In this document: in pieces, positions 18,001 through 20,915 of the stretch
Layout: the number at the start of each line of letters is the position of its first letter
Numbering within the stretch: the stretch's first letter is position 1
Origin: Candidatus Omnitrophota bacterium
Lineage (GTDB): Bacteria; Omnitrophota; Gorgyraeia; Zapsychrales; Zapsychraceae
Assembly (NCBI GenBank): GCA_018812705.1
Contig: JAHJCZ010000184.1
Coordinates: 1 to 58,102 of the forward strand
Direction of reading: 5' to 3'
DNA length: 58,102 bases
Program-made: the position numbers and the translations under genes
The notes under the pieces: generated by a model
Seen by the model: only the letters and a program-made list of their open reading frames with translations
Database searches by the model: none
Told to the model about the DNA's origin: nothing

Positions 18001-20915
18001 GGCCTAAATAAAGGCAGTAATATATTGTTGAAATATTTATCAAATGTATTTCCTTGTTTTACATTAGCTCTATAATTTTTACCGTAATCCTGCATATCTT
18101 TCCAGGTAGCTTTTGCTTTTGCAGCAAGTGCTTCAGCAATTTCTTCTGTATTTGTAGCTTTTGAATTCTCTAGTGCCGCTGCTGCTTGCTTAAGCATTTC
18201 TTCATACTCTTTAAAGATGCTTTTGTTGTATGAAAGGTCCGTCTCTGAACTTACTTCTTCTTTGCGCATACGTTTAGTTAAGTCAGCAAAGACAAGTGTC
18301 ATATTTTCATCATACAGTGTCTCACTTAAGCGTAAGTTAGGTTGTTGCTCATTCTTACCTGTTGTACCATCAACCTTACCTGTTGTAATATAGATATAAG
18401 CACCATCTCCACCATCATTTAACTGCTTAATATTATTCATGAAGAATACATAGCGCCAGTATAAACGATTATTCTTGATCAATTTATGATATTCAGCTAT
18501 CTGATGGCTGCCGTAAACATTATCGCGGTTATGTATCAAATATGCCGTTAAAAATAATACTTGTGTAAAAATAAGGCCATCCCCACCTAAAGATATGCCG
18601 TCTGTTTGTTCTTTAGGTGCTTGTAAATATTTAAAGACTACATACTCTTCATAAGTTACTGCTTCAGATGTTTTAAGAGCCGCATTTGGATTAACAATCA
18701 ATTTCATATCTTTTGGTTCAACTACACCATTCTTTATTGTTGGAAGACGTGATGGTCTTAAAGATACATAGAACATTAATTCAGCAATAACTTGCTGATA
18801 GAATAATTTTTTCAGCTCATCAAACTTGATTCCAAAACCATGCTTATTAAGAACTGTGTCGATCATAGGTGTTAATACATTGTCACGTACATAACCGATA
18901 ACATCTTGTTTAAAGTTTGTAAATCCTGCCAATTTCTCTGCAAACCTGTCATCTTTTGCAAGTAATTCAACGGCAAGGCGTGCTTCCGGTGTCATTAATT
19001 TCCTTAATAATACGTGATCTTTAGTGGCGCGTTGTTCAACTTCACGTTCAAGCTGTTTCTTCAATTCATTTAGAACAACCGCTTGTAAGATACTTGCATC
19101 ATCTTCAGCAGTCTTCTTATCTTTTGGTTCATATTTCTTTCTATCTCTTAAATACTTAGTACGTACCTTTACAGCCACTGTTACAAGGCGTTTTAATAGG
19201 TCTTCAGCCTCTTTATCTTTAAGGTCAACATTGTCAAGATAATAAACTATAGCAACCGCATCAATAACACCTGCTTTTGCCATTTTCTCAATTTGCTCTA
19301 ATAATGGTCTACTTGTATCGAATGTTACTTTTTTATTATCATAGTAATTTTCATGAACTTCTTTGAATGTTAATTTTCCACTTTCATAAGCTGCAACAAT
19401 GCTATCAATTTCTTGTTTATCAAAACCCTCTTCTCTTAATCTGTCTCTAACAACCCTACCATCACGTCGTTTTTCTAATTTCTCTAAAGAGCCATCCGTT
19501 TTTACACCTTTGACCAATTGATCTAAAGCTGCATCGAATGTTTTGTATTCCGCTGGTGTCAATTTACGCTCTTTGCGTTGAACATCTAAGAATATTCTTA
19601 ATACAGCAACCTTCATCTCAAATGAATAAGCACGTTTAAAGTTGGAGAAACTATCACGATCACGCTCTTCAAGTTTAAATTGTACTAAAATATCTTTAAA
19701 TAAATGTTCAACTTCCGGACGTTTACCTGCTACAAAAATGCCACCTTGTGCTTCACGGGATACTAGCTTCCTAGCTAAACGTTTAGCTTCAGGTTTGCTT
19801 ATTCCTTTTTGTTTTTCAAGAACACGGGCAATATCTTTTGTTATTCCTCGATTAGCATTAACAGAACCAAAAGTGCGATTCCATAAACGACTTATCATGC
19901 GATAAACTTTTGAGTCTTTGATGCTTGAGATAAGAGTTAATAACATTACAAGCGTTAGAGCAAGTCCACCTGCAACCCACCATATGTAAGAACGAACCTG
20001 ATCTTCATAAACATTTTTACTTAAGTGTTCTGGAACCTTACCATCCCAAAGCTGTGTTCCTTCTGTTGCAAGAATTTCAAATATTTGACTCTTTGATATA
20101 TCGCTGTCTCCTGTCCATAAGCCAACTGCTATTGTATCTACTATACGTCCTGGGAATGAGTTTCTAAATAGGTCTGTCCAGGTTTGCTCATAAACATCCA
20201 AGTAAACTCTTTCGCCTTCAATCTTGTTGATCAATCGATCATAAAATTTAAATAATTTATTTTCACTTTCTCTCTGTGCTTTAACGACTGCTACAAGCCT
20301 ACCGTTTTTAACATCAAAGATTCTCACATTAACTTCGTTAATATTGTTTGAATCTGGAACATCTCTTATAACTCTGTATTGACCAAATGAAGTGTTAACA
20401 ACTGTCATTTCATAATGGCTATATAATTGTTCGTCTAAATTAGACATATCTGCTCTTGGATCTAGGATCTTTGCTACTGCATCTCTTTTATGCTTGAAGA
20501 TACCGCCAATTTTAGTATTGTATATAGGCATATTTGAACGAGAATATGAAATACTATGATAATCTGCATTAATTTCTCGAACTACACCAGTTTTCACATT
20601 ATAGGCAATAAAGATATCCTTGTTAATAAATGCCTGTTCGCTACGATACTCAAATGGAACTTTATAAAGATATTCGTCACCATGTTGCATTAAGAATTCT
20701 GTTCGGCGAGTAACCATATTTAACGTTTTGTTAATAACTGTTTCCCCTGTTGTCGTACCTAACATAACTGATGCAGGTGCTTCATTTGCGCCTACTGAAG
20801 TACCGTCAACCGCGACATTGTCATCAAATTGCATGAACCTTATTACCTTACCTTCAACAACAACATAATCCCTTGCTAATGGATCGTTGTATCCTAAATA
20901 TCGGACAACACCCAT
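1..20915 (-). CDS. Giant protein segment 5 (>=6,971 aa): glucan-synthase-like membrane part followed by six prepilin-like segments with enzyme domains
   Basis: Open from a nominal ATG at 20915 to the left edge without a stop, so the C terminus is missing. Order by residue: soluble start; membrane helix ~309-331; a charged helical region; two membrane helix pairs ~1039-1156; a GT84-like region and membrane cluster ~1670-2293; a hydrophobic helix near 13.6 kb; TPRs ~2540-2830; then prepilin-like helices starting at ~2859, 2969, 3370, 3671, 5317 and 6351. Domains between them are a phosphodiester glycosidase, a GNAT, a Cys/His/Asp domain, HAD, an ART-like domain, HEAT repeats, a CofD-like domain, a PtsI-like domain and a TraB/EreA-like domain. 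A late RHEILGHILLG near position 250 looks metal-binding. Coding is certain. That several unrelated enzymes sit in one frame is seen directly; how they cooperate is not known. Confidence 0.9.
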   Translation of the reverse strand, partial: MGVVRYLGYNDPLARDYVVVEGKVIRFMQFDDNVAVDGTSVGANEAPASVMLGTTTGETVINKTLNMVTRRTEFLMQHGDEYLYKVPFEYRSEQAFINKDIFIAYNVKTGVVREINADYHSISYSRSNMPIYNTKIGGIFKHKRDAVAKILDPRADMSNLDEQLYSHYEMTVVNTSFGQYRVIRDVPDSNNINEVNVRIFDVKNGRLVAVVKAQRESENKLFKFYDRLINKIEGERVYLDVYEQTWTDLFRNSFPGRIVDTIAVGLWTGDSDISKSQIFEILATEGTQLWDGKVPEHLSKNVYEDQVRSYIWWVAGGLALTLVMLLTLISSIKDSKVYRMISRLWNRTFGSVNANRGITKDIARVLEKQKGISKPEAKRLARKLVSREAQGGIFVAGKRPEVEHLFKDILVQFKLEERDRDSFSNFKRAYSFEMKVAVLRIFLDVQRKERKLTPAEYKTFDAALDQLVKGVKTDGSLEKLEKRRDGRVVRDRLREEGFDKQEIDSIVAAYESGKLTFKEVHENYYDNKKVTFDTSRPLLEQIEKMAKAGVIDAVAIVYYLDNVDLKDKEAEDLLKRLVTVAVKVRTKYLRDRKKYEPKDKKTAEDDASILQAVVLNELKKQLEREVEQRATKDHVLLRKLMTPEARLAVELLAKDDRFAEKLAGFTNFKQDVIGYVRDNVLTPMIDTVLNKHGFGIKFDELKKLFYQQVIAELMFYVSLRPSRLPTIKNGVVEPKDMKLIVNPNAALKTSEAVTYEEYVVFKYLQAPKEQTDGISLGGDGLIFTQVLFLTAYLIHNRDNVYGSHQIAEYHKLIKNNRLYWRYVFFMNNIKQLNDGGDGAYIYITTGKVDGTTGKNEQQPNLRLSETLYDENMTLVFADLTKRMRKEEVSSETDLSYNKSIFKEYEEMLKQAAAALENSKATNTEEIAEALAAKAKATWKDMQDYGKNYRANVKQGNTFDKYFNNILLPLFRPFRDHFQKIVGERSPYANKAEKKQAESKGWWSFMRYRIFGLFVGYLAKFENNRFGRKYQTTLEDILGIRSAKVRALVYGLMLVGIASSVVSIYLTAQVGLFVFLATMSLITLPLLFAYMPVRGEKALWAFVGSAFSSLMGGMSWLVFGKYYSVVWLSAGAINTVVLLLMLSVVSVLSLVQVARAGKAYYNYRNNLWSRRARGRANMFAAIFRIFASDARYFRALNAEYGSAENNYGYIMPNNVLFVEHIRSLATDLKRLYRISDEDVEALIKAAYLGKKFPEFKGEQAREYLYMNMMSPAYRRTPMDTYARHKQMGTHVQSYNEIVGHQLEEYIRPGTMSLMIKRKEIRELERIINGHLKEKRLNWFERFALLGDIITAMKNMPQFTISNLGEAVFKGILLGPENKRNDILKELKAVMSKDGKSVKWEGPLEPIANKYAIDEEALEKRLFLANFILKTVVNYALKIASEHGTIEANMFGYLVRTHPDEYNNALKELRKRGHNVLVKELEGANERTNFLEILKKYPQAYADAAEIFGIVLDELDAANMAVLDGFAKDVIAVHLAAAYNDGNIDYRHAVQLADEQFGSVQLAKDNWTDQEIAAVRASDVEKARLMQVFVDEFESKDGKKGYKKMAELKIFQMLQMTTMWQNANPQNSLIRRLTTLVNVVEKGESKTLQWGVLPVAKLFNQGRKESEAAQQGDPISVHRAFYHFIVNLYGEAEAHNRVVAVDGESQDRFLFESTDEFANVILGFRKAEYEHFMEENYTKAKEFKEMVDFANVFNTQHKANAHVPIYAGDEILSTFKNGGIGVNIWLTGSLSANQDALVRVMPGSNPYRLNTAAYMGRNPEYVVMNPAFLIWGASSYAFPGRRMYKMMQQTFTQVSQLGYQDLTLFYGKGIVNPASGDTLLMTPVEDSGAFMIQKNMEPEATATCEGYFVWEWSRPSLHSESVFGTESRYTFNVAQLILPTAMFETFTNKFVGTDFKLNILQNAFHYLSSMLAVVILVALPFLQPFSGFAYLKPVIAFLSLTVIMMNSVSLFNFLRHMFITGNFWKAIGRFAKDTVQAFPYTVSMIIGFAEASVKVANEMFSFVPTLKQPVFGVQDRRTRFQSNRLFKFRAQLDGTVKNRFFRIGIILAGLGLVGGLLVGTGFVAAGLGWIVKYALIGSAISFVIAGIIHHMNNATTKGIPVSGIVAIVAIAGFIFSTMFSTLIGMLFVVPYLLAVIAFLTGTDVFDTYVETDKNDSSKQTLSGWRLSEMFGQRQAVKIWFRTLALLMLSIIFAPITFIPVGIIAIINAVLTVVLVVKFKVAFENILRVLGWNVMHIFNAFSEGKNDYKKVQAIVKEVIENISKDALIGEVENNVIKVTLLASEVPEGLQDAVRAKILKAIQEGALLVKAINAEGIVVGVVPASEINIEFASINLIVPAKYSKIRVSLKNQKVSNKARVNQPENNNSTTLHSHAWPIMLAMFAQVSGSGWVSTVVAAAAAGILMLALIRKYIARKKHSQPSSSQLSTLSVAGVARNNKDVKVVDAGNTSSRIVEIDYARRARAVARKTRAFGASSYNGVTIIEVFPSKAKTIEDINVALDTAIELLEDDKSREAIAVLENARRDALTVENAGAELSEINKMLSRQYKEKIQALRNKLTDIADARQRKAFEAILSDTQTKRQVVQAANMKDIGDVLVGNNDFEEAICCYEEALAVLPQAVFPAVNANDVIEILTALTEAYRNYERLAEVKKNNGEVARAVEMLEHLASSERTHMSAMDRLMVFASLMDSYYEAGRKEDVIITAETVENFFQANTNVLEQDVPSINYMKAAIAYVVAAASYDTGDQAKALSLLNESAELFANAYKEGNDALDWEANIRATIKRLNSKDEGNDSDNRGKAGNNSGYTLVEVPVVITVVGLAVMTASFLAQNISDLTPAVASLIAGGLGILSIAAFRRFLAQRNNSQPSVTQLSTLSVVGVVRNIKNVAAVVSTSKVFGLSNRNSADSRRTSARRAFTIIEAPLAVAGITLAAITFSELSVFTVIVIGLSAAAILIAISLRKTILAKSNVKVVVSSKAKRVTGIITAVVIFSALAFAGFDFSSKKVTPSAFFGNAQTAARQAYNQYESVEVGENMTFARYKMLHGELVHVLNFDTAKYDMVLDTVVRPDSIAAINANYFFKKNGNKTPAALAVINGNEVKAYNADGETQGKQKANGSAGALFVQYKGSNPQIMSASKAQGYEIKRATETGKVDSAFQAGPIVLENGTYGRHVLTSSRAGTKSVLAKHSNGTWSLIFTDDVFVGQYGNPLSDMAKFLSAQGYEDAMLVDAGARGRFVVKGIYDEARAESPVTLINIIPKATTVINTGVKISTPATVTPFIIAAILATIIVVLLNKLFIDPSKEVKTTRRPLTDRRREAFTLVEVPLTLAGITAVAVAGVSVQTLMMITAMLVAAATTVMMMRKEELVPALVLNAVAAGSAAVKTSNRQPRRTEKNESNTVIVVGITRDGATVKLIKSKEQKWDNEYFDIYVGNQYAGFTDFKETDDAVELSDIEVEKYFRERGVARAVNNWFAQKAKMTGKKLIVRSIKNPLAARLVLATMEDDNELSLNGKQVSKVEIDILTDATIIDTLNNENTVSIEYDELVEMDDEDDEGRALVRLEDGNYAVIINGVVRVVDANGEVQDDVEIEYDVYKPLRKIEGNPRPTNNRASNNNYANSGSASIEVLVSLAGIGSVIISAVSGLGWVVTSIAAAVAIAAIVMIIQMINGEKGFLANSKTDANVRPYMMMKKSELEALFAANNNVAGQYVGSFRRNEGSMISSSVQRQDAERLLERAAVVHTAQINVVETAENILKDVNSSKAYLQEASFEAAVNWMFNRIVIKEKLDVAKFGYCDFVSAVVVKALEALGYNKVSVRRVLLQIKKDGAEKYTPHLFVVVEDFNDPVYIDLTITQYLNKDSDINGILSTGSALSNSSFTDVKNAWYLDEEMSQEGMENVTYANDPALHGQRDEFSAPEASASREVKAAPAANNGTTYLSKKQVDQIVKIAAAAIRELFKNISNAVASSEDARDEAFIKAIRRNPFLVEIAEAFANDRTILSDGELIRKGSDDVSTKNEQIRIELRNLQADGSASQVAVRGFFLSRGTIRERLEAQLAGYSVDVLEAGKATLEFNRKGVNKSLAIAYLERRLSDLLDLMGYRAGEYIDVRKTRTIFAADVDGTVLSSPRPDVKGIQGIHNSPTRDGIEELIDMGGVYAAISGNNMSRLVGRLIERNAFVRQGLIIVGNGAADMKVFTKYGKLISVDDYNQNALTVVREEQPVALDMVYAGDNVGENGNDYPGYQQAGFNRSLIVANKTAADMRSELHPVLIAGNEQGMTFAIQEIIRIAKANKGQVLFTDENIQTIVRNARGLLSEFKDIEKARQLVTTSGLKMFRGVTLWSLRKNLYRDDNGQIALGWADGLNNVPWSFSPVVAKEFAMDTHTLEATGSVPVIIEADYDLVQKVRGRLPQPPMSDSHENEWHDLKGGFPIDTITKLSIYSNKTKAWRSTTNKNVIRNIILRRSSKENIAQANSKEDIAALIKWFREGVSSSSNTQYVEDNIRYKELRAQLEKDANNEEIASEMDAIQARIVAAHPKVILETEKMILIVEALGRIARRSTVLQLRRITEFFTEIIADNQTQVSGYYWVRMQAIYVLADRIMPIMNPAFRATIVFFLEKLLDAKDQRADATANTILMTGALAANPIPNLRLAIGTVVYEQDRVVFAEQIQVSENAQEIVAAYESSIVVRKQAALDAIIIMAAKPDARQQMIAIETLGLIGYSAVKAIYALENLLVAETNEDIKKAIIAAVRGIAAAVYETKIAYTSMNNVVVTFNDYYKQANDVEGVLNLTSYLKIILSNLETLKNNKGTVEDIYSNGKPYWAVILAGGGSSKALLTVLQELWRQLKDLGKVSGDMPRVMTLHNQEDAGGSTILIKGGFLQEWGLRVTADGDPTKAVSGIIPRWMDKIESMRIKDRATAEYYGNSVVAVLTEAFARVTFLESEKTLFEEYRRSRLAAAAVIDAQFVTNGKIDLVGQSMKNLMMKGMILQYKGYEDQTINPYGIIAAYKKYFETMGINVSPTPTHYEGLALKTVRQEENSLYSVTIYDQDQISHSPAFGQLPITHVEFYGARVDADVPGVQEAIEGAQIKLTGISSFVTSSAPLLMDKRIGTVLKDSTMILNANYESENIGLTIHQMTQMISRWVGQRFDAAVKVLLLNNYKQSKETLGDRIDIFKSKQLQYYGPVRWLSEKEIEAVKAENPGLTIVDEHSLVDVQEVDSRREGEAKQYILSLVDSKVARLIREANGDENLIPAAVNKQSKQISRKRGQEGFTAIEVPVAIAGIGIVVISAMNGLGWVVATIAAAAAGILMFSLLRKHFARSKHSQPSHSKLSTLSVAGVARNNNDVKVVNVGTTSSKRRKALSLALAAIELFEFIITAGFGLNNKIADNTECIDGAKESRDQKERLIQADAVSSDNGQYVTAAGTFVVADVERSSNETETVEIAASGVYSNGNDVGSWNMVPQVYDMPMAAPYTPISYADNEEVLDGATTIDLRVGNVFDLDPAQNILDDQQLQALKDLFEAVTYLSNAPPVYVTDNLSNTKGAITAFETAQIVLFNNDEDKIFIHTSVLDRIAALSSTEKETYLEFLKGVFEGHERFHAEGINDEATALLKTIEYLSENLKTLKATISVLNNPEIYGVRTEAIFKADLNDISSDGKEAIYRGNASYEHRIAKGTIVVEGDVVISDQDRYLEETDDLEGLIRKEKAKFLLVYRREVALFDKIQESLKDNPEAQGFAIGQGLYSSLEKKSKELIGEKDEQGRILSAIGAVEIGISKIFKMGEDMMKTSPNIGMTIVEFAKDLPVILSGLKNSEYLNQENGVENKDVILVMHEMTPLRIIKIAYQYNVVAIVSELGTQNAHASILARSLGLVTLTGMYLDGNIAKGSAYKNLLGGEYGIIDAHAGELIINPNEEMYAKYSDSENILKGLLQKAHRKVTSTCKTKDGAKIPISVNLDNIADSNKIVELIGKADLEGVGLLRFEFLILKIGYGDWKLVDLFAGSILGIIKQLQETAEVYGKRLKLTIRMPDKDKANIKLPNVDPTSTLEGSQWYLLSDIGRECLKVALRSTASAEKQYLETTEKPMVEVQVIFPMLNTESEAKGIKEIVDEVRAEFKEEVLANLGIMVETPQAVDELAEMIKVFGKLAVINFGSNDAEACITHTDREMGIEVGRNILNKQVIVWIAQTCAIAKIYNIPVCVCGELANFDEFALIGISLRKKGYDITGSVNPRQVAWLKYFTGFTKAAEAADLGKSINWQKESSKQISRKYSEAVLKIIESIDAADSERSENESSDPSKTLGPKGNNAGFAAVEVLAVVGATGTVVMSGWVVASVLAGVGAVITSILLIRRLLKNKLFKATIVVALFFMAVIAFAPSSAGGSTNTLTTNASEVQRQNQNIDIHPVYAIHISKECFELVSEHLDNLFGEAKDNGQKLKIYIENNLLMPGYAVESFNAYFPGMNPKQLVDSKEYQFAFEPFLTAQHSKSQENMDMILQAFVSGNVDGLDFELNGYYRAMMTYLARKKNEGYSFDVVSEKPSLEYMVSELDRVIYGHVDYDWKAINQLRGRKLAKDVIEDLAMDANTRVIILMGYMHQPMTEVLKTTGYPVNPYIEDKVVEYAVAQEKVLTVSQDSDEFYKISQAYKSIARELNVHLDAIDREIVVFEIKHSIRSAVKSAADHWVGFILAMLAFAGSLLVVKRTFTMRKKYSGKGNKQDPGSDLEAYPVAVPMKVVLGSGRQRTVAKAVLVNGLRGQEYRIQYVSGDSFVVGQESTLQHRINTVLDDVKERGVPSLPSQFGIVITDSVKATEKHIMTYNRTQNILFIHTWYFNVVNKKKAVHLVSDIDRHEILGHILLGLDEEEARKLSFEYFGERLSMLKYFLEYMEDLKDYGVELDDDYAVKLEEIAKAGHAWMLVGRDLSDRLQQEIDS
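960..1640 (-). other. TraB/EreA/ChaN-like domain (tentative)
   Basis: Residues ~6426-6652 include NVDGLDFELNGYYRAMMTYL, INQLRGRKLAKDVIEDLAMD and TRVIILMGYMHQPMTEVLKT. The pattern of R-x-x-x-A-x-x-I...vivmGy-H-x-x-x-m-x-x-L recalls the TraB/Tiki, erythromycin-esterase and ChaN superfamily, which uses Glu and His residues to bind metal or heme. A membrane helix (VGFILAMLAFAGSLLVV) follows at ~720-770. Only texture supports this; it may be a new family. Confidence 0.3.
1845..1865 (-). other. Prepilin-like motif 6 (GFAAVEV plus membrane helix)
   Basis: Reads TLGPKGNNAGFAAVEVLAVV: Gly at -1, Phe at +1, Glu at +5, followed by hydrophobic sequence through WVVASVLAGVGAVITSILLI and a further helix FKATIVVALFFMAVIAFAP. 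It opens the segment with the TraB/EreA-like domain. Confidence 0.6.
2040..3790 (-). other. Phosphotransferase enzyme I-like (PtsI) domain
   Basis: Residues ~5709-6293 show the full EI order: GTQNAHASILARSLG (PEP-utiliser phospho-His motif), EGVGLLRFEFLIL (GiGLlRTEFLf), VIFPMLNTESEAKGI (imfPMi...E), LGIMVETPQAV (GiMiE-PsA), VINFGSNDAEACITHTDRE (fsiGtNDLtQYtla-DR) and VCVCGELANFD (v-vCGE-A). The active His, the C-terminal Cys and the metal-binding Glu are present. Upstream is an unusual FEGHERFHAEG (about 3,965-3,998) that may bind metal. EI normally phosphorylates HPr; no HPr-like sequence is seen here. Divergent loops make a changed role likely. Confidence 0.8.
4724..4808 (-). repeat. 85-bp palindromic in-frame element, copy A
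   Basis: Perfect 11-base inverted ends, CATTCACAACC (4,724-4,734) and GGTTGTGAATG (4,798-4,808). The two arms can be paired imperfectly for roughly 35 bases, leaving a loop around CCAGCCACGG. Encodes HSQPSHSKLSTLSVAGVARN on the minus strand and follows the prepilin-like helix that starts at 4,967. The layout resembles the in-frame palindromic elements of Rickettsia genes, but the sequence is not one I recognise. Confidence 0.85.
4944..4967 (-). other. Prepilin-like motif 5 (GFTAIEVP plus membrane helix)
   Basis: Reads SRKRGQEGFTAIEVPVAIAG: basic leader, Gly at -1, Phe at +1, Glu at +5, then a hydrophobic region continuing into WVVATIAAAAAGILMFSLL. Sequence-wise the most complete prepilin site after motif 3. 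Copy A of the 85-bp element follows. Confidence 0.65.
5150..6340 (-). other. CofD/YvcK-like domain
   Basis: WAVILAGGGSSKALLTVLQE matches the nucleotide-binding start of CofD/YvcK proteins (GGGTG-x-x-x-l-x-GL). It is followed by NQEDAGGSTILIKGGFLQEW (DDGGSSG-x-Lr) and TADGDPTKAVSGI (ppGDirncL-al). Later parts, NIGLTIHQMTQMISRWVG then VKVLLLNN, fit the ED-H-x-x-al...d-viv-N segment. YvcK proteins bind UDP-sugars and control wall precursor supply, while CofD makes coenzyme F420 precursors. Which one applies here is open; the wall context favours YvcK-like ancestry. Confidence 0.6.
6430..7260 (-). other. HEAT-like helical repeats
   Basis: Residues ~4553-4829 consist of paired amphipathic helices with HEAT texture, for example ILIVEALGRIARRSTVLQLR, VRMQAIYVLADRIMPIMN, RKQAALDAIIIMAAKPDAR and MIAIETLGLIGYSAVKAIYA. 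Such repeats act as binding scaffolds. They connect the ART-like and CofD-like parts. Confidence 0.6.
7470..7830 (-). other. ADP-ribosyltransferase-like domain
   Basis: Three elements match the R-S-E class in order: KMFRGVTLWSLRKNLY (Arg at a strand start), NVPWSFSPVVAKEFA (the S-T-S-like strand followed by a helix), and SHENEWHDLKGG (Glu-rich catalytic turn). The spacing is normal for phage-type ADP-ribosyltransferases. No NAD-binding signature beyond these is visible. The call is plausible but not secure. Confidence 0.4.
7880..8460 (-). other. HAD-superfamily phosphatase-like domain
   Basis: RTIFAADVDGTVLSSPRP carries motif I (D-x-D-G-T), VYAAISGNNMSRLVGRL carries motif II (T/S at strand end), and DMVYAGDNVGENGNDYPGYQQAG carries motif IV (GD-x-x-x-x-x-x-D). 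The Cof/sucrose-phosphatase type (C2 cap) is most similar. Catalytic Asp residues are all present, so a sugar- or nucleotide-phosphatase activity is plausible. Confidence 0.75.
9190..9480 (-). other. Cys-His-Asp domain (transglutaminase/cysteine-protease-like)
   Basis: Residues ~3813-3909: KFGYCDFVSAVVVKALEALG places a Cys at the start of a helix, followed by strands, YTPHLFVVVEDFND with a His at a strand start, and PVYIDLTITQYL with an Asp. This Cys, His, Asp order and spacing fit transglutaminase-like proteases. No closer family recognised. It could be a peptide or amide-cleaving enzyme. Confidence 0.45.
9873..9905 (-). other. Prepilin-like motif 4 (GSASIEVLVSL plus membrane helix)
   Basis: Reads NNNYANSGSASIEVLVSLAG. 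Phe at +1 is Ser, as in some minor pilin and Tad-type leaders, but Glu is kept at +5 and a long helix follows, then WVVTSIAAAVAIAAIVMII. It is homologous to the helices of motifs 5 and 6 at the DNA level. Confidence 0.5.
10170..10590 (-). other. GNAT-type N-acetyltransferase domain
   Basis: Residues ~3443-3583 show YFDIYVGNQYAGFTDFKETD, then AVELSDIEVEKYFRERGVAR, the GNAT strand 4 and acetyl-CoA loop (V-p-x-y-R-x-x-G-x-G/A). VNNWFAQKAKMTGKKLIVRS and NPLAARLVLATM follow, matching the later Asn-containing helix motif. The acyl-CoA loop is R-E-R-G-V-A. Substrate unknown. It may have come from an amino-sugar or protein acetyltransferase. Confidence 0.65.
10782..10808 (-). other. Prepilin-like motif 3 (AFTLVEVPL plus membrane helix)
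   Basis: Reads LTDRRREAFTLVEVPLTLAG: basic leader, F-T-L-V-E core, then a hydrophobic stretch with a second helix LMMITAMLVAAATTVMMM. This is the closest match in the window to the classical FTLxE consensus. It separates the phosphodiester-glycosidase domain from the GNAT domain. Confidence 0.65.
11050..11640 (-). other. Phosphodiester glycosidase (NAGPA/DUF2233-like) domain
   Basis: Residues ~3093-3289 contain AAINANYFFKKNGNKTPAAL (family: aINagyF......p.gl), NGSAGALFVQYKG, then AFQAGPIVLENG (the A-QagP-lv-nG strand), SSRAGTKSVLAKHSNGTWSL (the R-t-iGv--dG--l strand) and LSDMAKFLSAQGYEDAMLVD with AGARGRFVV (l-e-A--l--lG---AlnLDGG-S). The order matches the NAGPA family, which removes sugar caps linked through phosphodiesters and occurs in bacterial envelope proteins. 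The final DGG is DAG here. Confidence 0.7.
11985..12011 (-). other. Prepilin-like motif 2 (AFTIIEAPL plus membrane helix)
   Basis: Reads RRTSARRAFTIIEAPLAVAG, with a strongly basic leader, Ala instead of the usual Gly at -1 (tolerated in some prepilins), Glu at +5 and a following hydrophobic stretch. A further long helix VFTVIVIGLSAAAILIAISL follows, and then another helix leads into the phosphodiester-glycosidase-like domain. Confidence 0.6.
12080..12164 (-). repeat. 85-bp palindromic in-frame element, decayed copy B
   Basis: Aligned by the shared core ACTCCA-x-CCACGGA-AGAGTCGATAATT, it has the same length and reading frame as copies A and C but many substitutions, and its inverted-repeat ends are no longer intact. 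It encodes NSQPSVTQLSTLSVVGVVRN. It too follows a prepilin-like helix, here the one starting at 12,341. Confidence 0.7.
12321..12341 (-). other. Prepilin-like motif 1 (GYTLVEV plus membrane helix)
   Basis: Codons at 12,321-12,341 read GYTLVEV, preceded by a polar basic stretch (NRGKAGNNS) and followed by PVVITVVGLAVMTASFLA and a second helix LIAGGLGILSIAAF. Type IV prepilins have G-[FY]-T-x-x-E before a hydrophobic helix and are cut after the Gly. Glu is at position +5 as required. Internal location in a giant frame is abnormal. Confidence 0.6.
12440..13300 (-). other. TPR-type helical repeats
   Basis: Residues ~2540-2830 of segment 5 read as paired helices with TPR-like consensus positions: NMKDIGDVLVGNNDFEEAIC then CYEEALAVLP, SLMDSYYEAGRKEDVIITAE, and AAASYDTGDQAKALSLLNES. 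Each shows the W/L-x-x-x-A...Y...G-x-x-x-x-A pattern. TPRs bind proteins; no partner can be named. The block ends directly before the first strong prepilin-like motif at 12,341. Confidence 0.7.
13412..13496 (-). repeat. 85-bp palindromic in-frame element, copy C
   Basis: About 94% identical (5 differences by eye) to copy A at 4,724-4,808, and 8,688 bases away, a multiple of three. Ends are inverted repeats: CATCCACAACC on the left and GGTTGTGAATG on the right (10 of 11 paired). On the minus strand it encodes HSQPSSSQLSTLSVAGVARN. It follows a hydrophobic helix (VAAAAAGILMLALIRKYIA). Confidence 0.85.
14040..15080 (-). other. C-terminal membrane cluster of the glycosyltransferase-like region
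   Basis: Residues ~1946-2293 hold repeated hydrophobic helices: SSMLAVVILVALPFLQPF, PVIAFLSLTVIMMNSVSLF, VQAFPYTVSMIIGFAEASV, IGIILAGLGLVGGLLVGTG, YALIGSAISFVIAGII, SGIVAIVAIAGFIFSTMF, LIGMLFVVPYLLAVIAFL, and IWFRTLALLMLSIIFAPI followed directly by another long hydrophobic stretch. This is about nine to ten crossings. It continues the GT-like region and is followed by soluble sequence rich in Val and Ile strands. Confidence 0.7.
14680..15900 (-). other. Cyclic beta-glucan synthase-like (GT84/NdvB-type) region, divergent
   Basis: Several spaced motifs resemble the GT84 part of NdvB: HNRVVAVDGESQD at the acidic-motif position, NPYRLNTAAYMGRNPEYVVM and NPAFLIWGASS (NdvB: ...vgilqPRvt), then YQDLTLFYGKGIVNPASG, matching the F-x-GKGIYDV segment. 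After it come PEATATCEGYFVWEWSRPSLHSE (matching the LSHDl-x-EG-x-x-R...sDi-x-l-x-x-fPs-x-Y stretch) and TESRYTFNVAQ, followed by a C-terminal membrane cluster with FVPTLKQPVFG, which recalls the F-x-RTPK motif of processive transferases. The Asp residues of the active site are partly replaced. The family link rests on motif order judged by eye; an alternative is another processive GT2-type enzyme. Confidence 0.5.
17450..17800 (-). other. Membrane helix cluster preceding the glycosyltransferase-like region
   Basis: Residues ~1039-1156 of segment 5 contain four strongly hydrophobic stretches: ALVYGLMLVGIASSVVSIYL, QVGLFVFLATMSLITLPLLF, FVGSAFSSLMGGMSWLVFG and INTVVLLLMLSVVSVLSLVQV, with basic residues in the connecting loops. 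Cyclic beta-glucan synthases carry such helices ahead of their catalytic part, which fits the next region. An earlier single helix lies at ~19,925-19,992. Confidence 0.7.
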